Part shown: in pieces, positions 22,360 to 28,091 of the stretch | Position numbering within the stretch: position 1 is the first letter of the stretch | Layout of the letters: every line of letters begins with the position of its first letter | Source of the DNA: a virus | Strand: one strand, 5' to 3' | DNA: 32,434 nucleotides | IMG/VR virus record: IMGVR_UViG_3300031933_000085 | Coordinates: 1 to 32,434 of that record | Position numbers and translations under genes: made by a program | Notes under the pieces: model-generated | Databases searched by the model: none | What the model saw: only the letters and a program-made list of their open reading frames with translations | Told to the model about the DNA's origin: nothing

Positions 22360-22971
22360 CTATATCACTTCGGGTAACTCAAGTATACCCTCAGCCCACT
22401 CTAAATAATAACCGAAGCGGGCGTTGCCACTGCCCGTGTTGGTGATACGGATCAGAAAAGTAGTATTTGGTGGGATGATACGTTCAGTACCTTGTGGAAT
22501 AGAGTTCCCTACACGTTGCCCCGTAGCAGAGCCACCGAAATAATATTCTGGTTCGATATTTTCTGGAGTACCGTTATTGTCAAAATTAGGGTCAATAGGT
22601 GTACCTTCATCTCCGACTTCGATGGTAGGGTCTTTAATAAACGTTACCGTAGACGTGGGTCCACTAGGGTTATAGTTACGTGGCGTTATCACAGCACCGT
22701 CGGTATATGTAGGATCTGAGAACAGCTCGAAACGTACTTCTTCGCCAATAAACCCAACGATGCGGTTTCGTGCTCTAATAGGTAAAGCCCCAGTAGTGAT
22801 TACCAGATTTACCGTTGACCCAGCAGATATCTCATTAGCGAGAGGCCACACGGCTCGGCAGAAGAAGTTCTTACCGTTTAACAAGTCTGCTTCCGTGACG
22901 GTTTTAGTCGTAAAGGCACGGACACCTGTCATGATCCGTTTAATGTAGCTAGGTAAATTGCGGTAGCCCAT
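22360..22971 (-). CDS. Putative virion structural protein (203 aa)
   Basis: The ATG at 22971 has AAGGA 9 bases upstream. Residues about 45-203 are beta-rich: VNLVITTGALPIRARNRIVGFIGEEVRFELF, a Gly/Pro/Asn-rich central part and FLIRITNTGSGNARFGYYLEWAEG. This looks like a beta-sandwich virion protein such as a capsid decoration or head fibre protein. A perfect TATAAT at 23007-23002 on the - strand may give it its own promoter, just after the terminator at 23011-23043. Confidence 0.55.
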   Translation of the reverse strand: MGYRNLPSYIKRIMTGVRAFTTKTVTEADLLNGKNFFCRAVWPLANEISAGSTVNLVITTGALPIRARNRIVGFIGEEVRFELFSDPTYTDGAVITPRNYNPSGPTSTVTFIKDPTIEVGDEGTPIDPNFDNNGTPENIEPEYYFGGSATGQRVGNSIPQGTERIIPPNTTFLIRITNTGSGNARFGYYLEWAEGILELPEVI

Positions 22972-23001
22972 AATGGTACGTCCTTGGTTACAGTTAGTGC
23001 C

Positions 23002-23031
23002 ATTATAGGTAAAAAAAAGAAGCGACAGTAA
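23002..23031 (-). promoter_or_regulatory. Candidate - strand promoter for the 22971 gene
   Basis: TATAAT (23007-23002, read on the - strand) matches the sigma70 -10 consensus; TTACTG (23031-23026), inside the terminator hairpin, is a weak -35 at 18 bases. It lies about 31 bases before the ATG. It would restart transcription after the terminator, though read-through cannot be excluded. Confidence 0.4.
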
Positions 23032-23043
23032 ATCACTGTCGCT
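23011..23043 (-). terminator. Rho-independent terminator after the non-coding region
   Basis: The 9-bp stem AGCGACAGT/ACTGTCGCT with a 5-base loop is followed on the - strand by TC and eight T. It ends the - strand transcript that would contain the 23522-23881 gene and the ORF-free region 23044-23520. Confidence 0.9.
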
Positions 23044-23520
23044 GATTGGGCGGTAATGTGTGTCACCGGTATATTCTGAGCCGTACCGGCGCTGGAGTGG
23101 TTTATCCGAGCATCTAGCTCACCGCGAGTAGACTTGACTCATTGGGGTTAACCGTGTACCAGATTACGGCGGTAATTTATAATGTGTATCGACGGTGTAG
23201 TAAAACCACCTATAGCTCAGTCAAGCTACCAATTTAAAGACCTTTTCTCAACACATTGAGCGTTACCGTCACTATTGACACGTGGCCTTAGCATTCAATT
23301 ACAGGAGCAACGTATAACGCTCAATATGTAGCCAGTTACGCTGGCTAGTCGGTGCAGTCTCCGCTGAGATTTAAGGGCTTCTCTGCACATCACGTCATTT
23401 ATGCTGAAAGAGTCTGCACCAGAGCGAACTGAATCACCGTGATGCTACACATTTCCCGTAGGCGCGGATTAGCTGATACGTGCGAGACCGTCCGTCTTTC
23501 TTCATACGACAAACTTTATC
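23044..23520 (-). ncRNA. Candidate structured non-coding RNA (about 480 nt)
   Basis: No credible coding frame exists on either strand; the longest - strand frame with an ATG (23505-23434) is only 23 codons without a ribosome site. The - strand shows many complementary segments: GGTGCAGaCTC/GAGaCTGCACC (23420-23410 with 23361-23351), TAGCCAG/CTGGCTA (23347-23341 with 23335-23329, 5-base loop), a 15-pair helix with one G-U (23329-23315 with 23265-23251), TAGCT/AGCTA (23228-23224 with 23217-23213), ATTAC/GTAAT (about 23176-23163) and CCGGTA/TACCGG. It ends at a strong terminator. This fits a large structured RNA rather than a tRNA; no tRNA was found. Identity unknown; a long 3' UTR of the 23522 gene or remnant DNA is possible. 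Confidence 0.5.
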
Positions 23521-23521
23521 C

Positions 23522-23881
23522 CTACTCGGTTACGATGTCAACATCATTTTCGTGACACCACGCAATCGCTGCATCTTTACCCTGCAGCTTAGTGCCTTCC
23601 GAGATACACATGTCACCCATCATCACCGACCAGTAACCGCCGCCAGTGTGGAGTAACGTGGCTTTATCCATACTAACGGTTTTGCCCGTTTCTGGTTCTA
23701 ACACACTATCAGCTACTACCGTGGCATCCGCTAACGGTTCCTTACTAATTTTACCCATGCGGATCATCGCGCGGATAATCTGTGCATCGCGAATACCCGT
23801 TTTAACCGACAGCTGGTCGCCGCGCTTATATGACTTGCCCGCGTAAGTGAGTGGCTTCTTGACATAATAAATCATGTTCAT
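23522..23881 (-). CDS. Hypothetical head-region protein (119 aa)
   Basis: The 119-residue protein starts MNMIYYVKKPLTYAGKSYKRGDQLSV with a ribosome-like GAGGAA just before the ATG. It has a central linker rich in Ala, Thr and Val and a second small domain (TLLHTGGGYWSVMMGDMCISEG and GKDAAIAWCHENDVDIV). This two-part organisation recalls small structural or accessory proteins near capsid genes. It is separated from the capsid gene by a + strand gene and a terminator, so its expression needs read-through or its own unseen promoter. Family not recognised. Confidence 0.6.
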   Translation of the reverse strand: MNMIYYVKKPLTYAGKSYKRGDQLSVKTGIRDAQIIRAMIRMGKISKEPLADATVVADSVLEPETGKTVSMDKATLLHTGGGYWSVMMGDMCISEGTKLQGKDAAIAWCHENDVDIVTE

Positions 23882-23919
23882 ATTTCCTCGTTATTGTGAA
23901 CGACTACAGAATAACACAC

Positions 23920-23948
23920 TTGACACTATGGCGGTATAGTGCAATAGT
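23920..23948 (+). promoter_or_regulatory. Candidate promoter with inverted repeat for the 23956 gene
   Basis: TTGACA (23920-23925) is a perfect -35; AATAGT (23943-23948) lies at 17-base spacing. Between them is an inverted repeat CACTAT-6-ATAGTG (23924-23929, 23936-23941), which could be an operator. If AATAGT is the -10, transcription would begin about at the ATG 23956, giving a leaderless or nearly leaderless mRNA. Confidence 0.55.
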
Positions 23949-23955
23949 GACTCGT

Positions 23956-24171
23956 ATGAACATTAAAATAACACACCACGCGAGACGACGTTTCGCCACA
24001 CGGTTCACTAGCACCTGGCTGCTAGTACGTTACGATCTCGATATGTGGCTACACGCGTTTCTGGCTGATGCTAATCTGGTTAAACGGATCGGTTCGGTGC
24101 GTCACTATCGTAACGGTCCGGCGCTGTTTATCGTGAATGGGAAAACGTTAGTTACTGTGATTTACGCATGA
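23956..24171 (+). CDS. Small basic protein (71 aa), + strand island, possibly RelE/DUF4258-like fold
   Basis: I chose ATG 23956 because the promoter-like sequence lies inside the longer upstream frame that begins at GTG 23896. The product reads MNIKITHHARRRFATRF and ends FIVNGKTLVTVIYA. The arrangement of an ITxHAxxRFxxR N-terminus, a central helix and a C-terminal beta hairpin resembles small phage or toxin-like proteins of the DUF4258/RelE type; this is a weak resemblance. The gene lies alone on the + strand between the capsid gene and the 23522 gene and ends at a shared bidirectional terminator. No ribosome site precedes it. Confidence 0.55.
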   Translation: MNIKITHHARRRFATRFTSTWLLVRYDLDMWLHAFLADANLVKRIGSVRHYRNGPALFIVNGKTLVTVIYA

Positions 24172-24195
24172 AAAAGCCGGGACGTACCCGGCTTT
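24171..24195 (-). terminator. Bidirectional terminator after the major capsid gene
   Basis: A 9-bp stem AAAGCCGGG/CCCGGCTTT with a 5-base loop lies between the convergent capsid and 23956 genes. On the - strand the stem is followed by TTTTT including stem bases, favouring termination of capsid transcripts; the + side has CTTTC and may also stop the small gene transcript. Confidence 0.85.
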
Positions 24196-24213
24196 CTAAG
24201 TAACGGTTAATCA

Positions 24214-25203
24214 TTATGCAACTACGTCGTACAGCAGCACACCCGCACCGTTAGAGACTAACTTCATATCCCAAGCAGTTTGGATCTCAATACGGTCTGA
24301 TTCAAGTTGCTCCATGCGGAACTTCTTGACACGCATACCATCTTGTGAACCTAACAAACCTGACCAGCTGAAGATGTAACCTGCAGACAAGTCAAAGATG
24401 CTTGGTGAAGTAGGCGAGTAGCTGACCAATACTTTACCAGCAGCAATGAATGCACCACTATGGGCTTCACCTTCTTTAGCGGTGTTATAAATTGCTGTAG
24501 ACACGATCACTTCGTCAACACCAAATACTTGCGCCAGCGCCATGTCGTTAACCACTACTGGAGTGTTGTTACCGATACCGCCAGAATATTTGATGCGGTC
24601 AATTACTGCTGGGTTAGTATCCAGCGCTTGACGTACATCGTAGCTCATGGTGACTTTGTTAGCGCGCTTACCAGTAGCCAGCAAAATGCGCAGCTTAGCG
24701 GCATTAACATCCGCAACAGGATCTGAAGCATCATCAGACCATTTGATAAACTGATTACCAGTTGCGCCAGAAGCCACACCTTGTTTATCCAAGCTCCAAG
24801 TACCTGTGGTCAGGTAAGAGCTGGCAAACATCATTTCGCGGCGGATCATGGCTTTGTTAGTGATGATACGAGTCGCATCAGCATCTAAGTTAAACACACT
24901 GTCTGCGTTTGAACGTTCTTCGTCAGCAACGTCGTGGTGCAAGTCGTAGCGCTTACAGATATACGAATCTTCACCCACGCGGTAACCGGTGCCGTGTGAC
25001 TCTGTACCCGCAGCACGTGGCTTCAGGTCATCGCGGTACATATCGGCAATGTTGAAAGTGCGATAAATATCGCTCTGTTTCATTACCGGAACCATTGGGA
25101 AAACACGGCCAGCAGCAAACGCGCTAGCATCCTGTACTGCGCCCACTGCAATGTTAGTCAGTGGGGTATTAATATGCAGTGATGAAGTAGTAGGATTAGG
25201 CAT
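24214..25203 (-). CDS. Major capsid protein
   Basis: The 329-residue protein follows scaffold and decoration genes and precedes a strong terminator, the typical setting for the major capsid protein. It begins MPNPTTSSLHINTPLTNIAVGAVQDASAFAAGRVFPMVPVMKQSD, a motif common among HK97-fold capsid proteins of this phage group (FPxVPV). Further features are AGTESHGTGYRVGEDSYICKRYDLHHDVADEERSN, KANKVTMSYDVRQALDTNPAV-like segment and a C-terminal YIFSWSGLLGSQDGMRVKKFRME. The start shares one base with the decoration gene stop. Codon use looks enriched in common codons relative to neighbours, consistent with high expression. Confidence 0.9.
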   Translation of the reverse strand: MPNPTTSSLHINTPLTNIAVGAVQDASAFAAGRVFPMVPVMKQSDIYRTFNIADMYRDDLKPRAAGTESHGTGYRVGEDSYICKRYDLHHDVADEERSNADSVFNLDADATRIITNKAMIRREMMFASSYLTTGTWSLDKQGVASGATGNQFIKWSDDASDPVADVNAAKLRILLATGKRANKVTMSYDVRQALDTNPAVIDRIKYSGGIGNNTPVVVNDMALAQVFGVDEVIVSTAIYNTAKEGEAHSGAFIAAGKVLVSYSPTSPSIFDLSAGYIFSWSGLLGSQDGMRVKKFRMEQLESDRIEIQTAWDMKLVSNGAGVLLYDVVA

Positions 25204-25574
25204 TATGCGGCTGCTCCTTTGTTATCTAAAACGATAGCGCCAATCTGATCGAGTGCGCCGCCTTCGACTAAAACGCCGAGGTATGATTGACCAGTGGTCG
25301 CAGCAACAGCTTTACCCGCAGCACTGCAAGTCACTTTAGTACCAGCGGTCAATGTTGCCCCCAGCACAATTTTACTTTGCCCAGCTACTGCTACAGCAGC
25401 GGCAGCACCTGATACTGGGTCGTTTTGCAGAATACCTACAGCATCTGCACCACCCGCAGCGGGAGCACCAGCAACAGAGTAGTCGCCAGACATTTTAACG
25501 AAAGTATACTGGAGCGCTGACAGATCGGCACTGGCAGTATACGGAATTGATTTTAACGCGTTCTCAGTAGCCAT
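25203..25574 (-). CDS. Capsid decoration protein, DUF2190-like
   Basis: The 123-residue protein is Ala/Gly/Val-rich with a beta-rich pattern (TYVKMSGDYSVAGAPAAGGADAVGILQNDP-like region and GQSKIVLGATLTAGTKVTCSAAGKAVAA). This is the pattern of DUF2190 capsid cement proteins, which bind the outer capsid surface and lie immediately before the capsid gene. The stop shares one base with the capsid start. Confidence 0.8.
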   Translation of the reverse strand: MATENALKSIPYTASADLSALQYTFVKMSGDYSVAGAPAAGGADAVGILQNDPVSGAAAAVAVAGQSKIVLGATLTAGTKVTCSAAGKAVAATTGQSYLGVLVEGGALDQIGAIVLDNKGAAA

Positions 25575-25591
25575 GTTTCAAGCGCTCCGTG

Positions 25592-26812
25592 TTACAGTTG
25601 TTCGTATAACTTAGCGCCAGCATCAGTAGCCATTACAGCTTCGGTCGCTTTTGCCATAGTTACGTTGTGTTCTTTGGCGTGGACTTTCACCATACCGTCA
25701 AACTCTTCTTGTGCTGACTTAGCCATACCATCACCGCCTGGTGTTGCATGTTGCTCAAACTGTGGCTTCATCGCAGCGTTACCAGCTTTCAATGCCGCGG
25801 TCAGTGTCTCAGCAACACCTTTGTCCATCTTAGCCACATCACGCAGCACAGCGGCTTTAGCCAGTGCGGTACCTGGTAGATACTGATAATCCGCTTCGGC
25901 GGTTTTAACGAAACCTTGCAGTTCCTGCTCGCCGCGCAGTTTCATCAGGTCTTCGTCTTGCGACTTCAGCATCTCAAAGACACCTGCGGGCAACGCGGAT
26001 TTAACCAGTGATACACCTTTCGAGGTGGTATAAGTTTCTTCGGTGGTTTTAAGTAAGTCCACAGTGGCGGTACGTTCATCGGCACTCATTTTCACGAATG
26101 CAGATTTATCGTCGTCGCTCAGTGTAGCGTAATGTGCTTTCTGGGCGTCGGTCATTACAGCGAGCGCCTGAAGCTCCTCAACGTTTACATTTTCTGGCAT
26201 GTCATTTACCTTTTTTAGTGAATCCGGCATATCCGCTTCGGACTTATCCGGGTAAGCCTTGAGCCAGGCGGCTCGTACTCGCGCCACAACCGCTTTACGG
26301 TCAGCAGCGGGAATTTCTACAGGGTTACCACGAAACCCCTCTGGTGAGAGTGCCGCAGCAGCCGCTGAAATATGTGCTGGTGTGTCGATGCGTAACTTCC
26401 AGCCACTTGGTTTTTCTTTATCTGGTGCGTAAGCGTACGCAGACGGATCGCTCGGTGCGGCTTTAGCTAACGTCATAATTGACATAGCAAATTCGCGCAG
26501 GTTCTGCTTAACTTCTTCCGCATTACCTTTTTTCATTGCGTCGCGGTTAGCGTCCCAGAGAGCATCTTGACTACGATAAAGATGGTCAAGCAAAGGCTCT
26601 AGCATTTCACGCGTGGATTCTTCAACCGCTTTAGTTTCCATAACCTCAGAAAACACAGCTTTAGCTAAATCCTGAAACTCATCAGTTTCTGGCGTGGCGT
26701 ATTTACGCATAGTTGCTACGCTCCCTTGTACGGCTGGTACAGTGACACCACTCAATTCACCAATTTTAATCGCTGTGGCGCGCTGTTTGTTTGTTTTACC
26801 ATCGAAACGCAT
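25592..26812 (-). CDS. Scaffold-like head morphogenesis protein with DUF6582-like segment
   Basis: The ATG at 26812 (MRFDGKTNKQRAT) shares one base with the protease stop and has a GGGAGG ribosome site about 10 bases upstream. The 406-residue product is helical, rich in Ala, Lys, Glu and Asp, as expected of scaffolds. Residues about 125-200 contain KLRIDTPAHISAAAAALSPEG and a DRKAVVARVRAAW region, similar to the HLPIHDAAHV...AKIRAA segment (DUF6582-like) often fused to phage prohead proteases or scaffolds. It would guide capsid assembly and be removed by the upstream protease. Confidence 0.75.
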   Translation of the reverse strand: MRFDGKTNKQRATAIKIGELSGVTVPAVQGSVATMRKYATPETDEFQDLAKAVFSEVMETKAVEESTREMLEPLLDHLYRSQDALWDANRDAMKKGNAEEVKQNLREFAMSIMTLAKAAPSDPSAYAYAPDKEKPSGWKLRIDTPAHISAAAAALSPEGFRGNPVEIPAADRKAVVARVRAAWLKAYPDKSEADMPDSLKKVNDMPENVNVEELQALAVMTDAQKAHYATLSDDDKSAFVKMSADERTATVDLLKTTEETYTTSKGVSLVKSALPAGVFEMLKSQDEDLMKLRGEQELQGFVKTAEADYQYLPGTALAKAAVLRDVAKMDKGVAETLTAALKAGNAAMKPQFEQHATPGGDGMAKSAQEEFDGMVKVHAKEHNVTMAKATEAVMATDAGAKLYEQL

Positions 26813-27213
26813 TATTCTACGTCCTCCCATGCTGCGCCGCCGCCGATACTAAAACCGGTAAAGTCGCCAGAATCAAATTTAGCCAGTGTCTCGTCATCTT
26901 CCACATACGCACCGACAGCAATACCTTCTTGACCGATAGGTTCAATACCTAGCGACTTCAGTACTTCGTCAAACATCGGGAAAATAAAGGGCACCATGCC
27001 ACGAGGCTCGCCAGCGTGCATCTGCTTGAGCATTCGAGTTCCTTTGGCAAATTCGAGCCACCCGTCAAGTGCAACAGATTTCGGAATAGATTGATTATCG
27101 GAATCGAACAGTTCCTCGCCGTTTTTAGTGACTACTTGACCCCAGCCAAAAACTAATCGGCGGTCAGTGTCAACTTTAGCGACAGGTACATACAGTTCGT
27201 TATATTGAGTCAT
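26812..27213 (-). CDS. Prohead protease, XkdF-like serine peptidase (S78-2 type)
   Basis: I chose ATG 27213 (MTQYNELYVPVAKVDTDRRLVFGW); an upstream extension to 27333 encodes a hydrophobic stretch unrelated to the family. The 133-residue protein matches the XkdF pattern: KVDTDRRLVFGWGQVV, KQMHAGEPRG with the likely catalytic His (about residue 66), GIAVGAYVEDDETLAKF and DFTGFSIGGG with the likely Ser (about 126). Such peptidases process scaffold and capsid proteins. It begins the capsid sub-operon and may be read from the promoter-like sequence at 27243-27272. Confidence 0.75.
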   Translation of the reverse strand: MTQYNELYVPVAKVDTDRRLVFGWGQVVTKNGEELFDSDNQSIPKSVALDGWLEFAKGTRMLKQMHAGEPRGMVPFIFPMFDEVLKSLGIEPIGQEGIAVGAYVEDDETLAKFDSGDFTGFSIGGGAAWEDVE

Positions 27214-27242
27214 TGTGTTACTCGATACAAGTTCATGCGCAT

Positions 27243-27272
27243 AGTATGCCACAGCTGCTGTAGTGTGTGCAA
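27243..27272 (-). promoter_or_regulatory. Candidate - strand promoter for the capsid sub-operon
   Basis: On the - strand TTGCAC (27272-27267) and CATACT (27248-27243) are separated by 18 bases, about 30 bases before the protease ATG. It is a moderate sigma70 match and would drive the protease, scaffold, decoration and capsid genes after the + strand island. Confidence 0.45.
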
Positions 27273-27311
27273 CACTTAGAAAATAAGTAATAAAAAACAG
27301 TATGATAGTTT

Positions 27312-27532
27312 CTGTCCGGACAGTGTCCGGCATGGAAAACCGTTATAATACGTTTAAAATCAATAAGTTGTCCGGTAAGTGTCCATGTATGCCCTTTATA
27401 GTTACTTTATAAATAATAAACATTAATGTTTATTATTTATGATCCGTTTTTATGATTTAAGGTGGACACCGGACAAGATACGGATTTATAAGGATTTTTC
27501 GGTGTTTTCGTGCCGGACAGTGTCATGGACGG
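27312..27532. repeat. Nested inverted repeat region around a 32-bp palindrome
   Basis: Four GTCCGG-containing sites surround the central palindrome in symmetric order. Outer pair: 27318-27335 (+) and 27532-27510 (-), sharing GACA(C/G)TGTCCGGCA(T/C)G. Inner pair: 27368-27387 (TTGTCCGGTAAGTGTCC, +) and 27476-27461 (TTGTCCGGTGTCCAC, -). The midpoints of the outer pair (about 27422), inner pair (about 27423) and palindrome (27424.5) agree within about 3 bases. The outer left site also contains the perfect 12-bp palindrome CTGTCCGGACAG (27312-27323). There is no gene here. It lies between divergent transcription units, so an operator array, origin or recombination site are all possible. Confidence 0.8.
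27409..27440. repeat. Perfect 32-bp AT-rich palindrome
   Basis: All 16 bases of each arm are complementary with no loop; only one C (27421) and one G (27428) interrupt A and T. The symmetric centre is CATTAATG at 27421-27428. Such a palindrome could extrude as a cruciform, unwind easily or bind a dimeric protein. Confidence 0.95.
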
Positions 27533-27587
27533 TCAAAAAAGTAACCGTTCTATATTACAGATAAGTTTGTTCTATAAAATAGAAACG

Positions 27588-27615
27588 TTGACATAGTAAC
27601 GAAGTAGTGTATATT
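27588..27615 (+). promoter_or_regulatory. Sigma70-like promoter for the 27649-28091 island
   Basis: TTGACA (27588-27593) and TATATT (27610-27615) are separated by 16 bases, the best promoter match in the window. GAGGAG and ATG 27649 follow. ATAGTAAC and TAGTGTAT in the spacer are related to the CTATAGTG motif of the other islands. Confidence 0.7.
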
Positions 27616-27648
27616 TACTGAAAACGTCAATTGAGGAGTAATTAAGAT

Positions 27649-27834
27649 ATGAGAAAGTACAGTAAGCAGTATAAACGTCGAGTCAGCGCGTGGCTTCGTG
27701 ATGGTAAAGGTATTAACTGCCCATGGTGCGATACATTTTATAGTGTCAACCGCGTTTATTGCCCATACTGCCACCAACTAGAGGCGGAGGCATTTCTAGC
27801 AGCACATTTGCGTGACAATAGCTGCGCGCGTTAA
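27649..27834 (+). CDS. Small zinc-ribbon-like protein (61 aa), + strand island
   Basis: The ATG follows a GAGGAG ribosome site and a good promoter. The 61-residue product is basic at the N-terminus (MRKYSKQYKRRVSAWLRDG) and has two CxxC pairs, CPWC at about residues 24-27 and CPYC at about 38-41, in a typical single zinc-ribbon arrangement. It would probably bind nucleic acid or protein. No specific family is recognised. Confidence 0.7.
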   Translation: MRKYSKQYKRRVSAWLRDGKGINCPWCDTFYSVNRVYCPYCHQLEAEAFLAAHLRDNSCAR

Positions 27835-27848
27835 TAGAGGGTAAAACT

Positions 27849-28091
27849 GTGGAAAAGATGAAAAATGTTTTTGAGCTACCACTTAGTCAAAGTGACCATG
27901 ATACTCGGAAAGCAAAAGACGTGAATAACCAAGTAACGTTATACGCAGACGACCCTGAAGAAATTCTAGCAGCGATACGCGCAATTAACATGCACGACGA
28001 GCTAGTGGCTATGCTTATTCAGTTGCAAACAGAAGGTGGACTCGGTACTGCTCACCACAAACAAATCGATAAACTACTAAAACGCACCTAA
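27849..28091 (+). CDS. Hypothetical small protein (80 aa), + strand island
   Basis: The GTG at 27849 is preferred over ATG 27858 because GAGGG at 27837-27841 lies 7 bases before it. The product is soluble and helical in its C-terminal half (DPEEILAAIRAINMHDELVAMLIQLQ). The TAA stop overlaps the TAG stop of the convergent phosphoesterase gene by 4 bases, so no spacer remains between the two units. Function unknown. Confidence 0.65.
   Translation: MEKMKNVFELPLSQSDHDTRKAKDVNNQVTLYADDPEEILAAIRAINMHDELVAMLIQLQTEGGLGTAHHKQIDKLLKRT

Noticed and set aside
23201-23240. TAGCTCAGTC stretch that looks like a tRNA D-arm on the + strand
   Set aside because: No matching acceptor, anticodon or TTCGA-type T-arm at the proper distances; it is better read as a simple TAGCT/AGCTA hairpin on the - strand.
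23434-23505. 23-codon - strand frame starting MKKDGRSRTYQLIRAYGK in the ORF-free region
   Set aside because: No ribosome site, very short, and located in the highly structured stretch; composition alone does not support translation.
23044-23520. Group I intron in the non-coding region
   Set aside because: There are no flanking exon halves that would join into a gene, and the P/Q/R/S core elements could not be found in order.
27214-27333. Hydrophobic N-terminal extension of the prohead protease
   Set aside because: It resembles a signal peptide but runs through the promoter-like and repeat region; the family begins at MTQYNELYVPVAKV.
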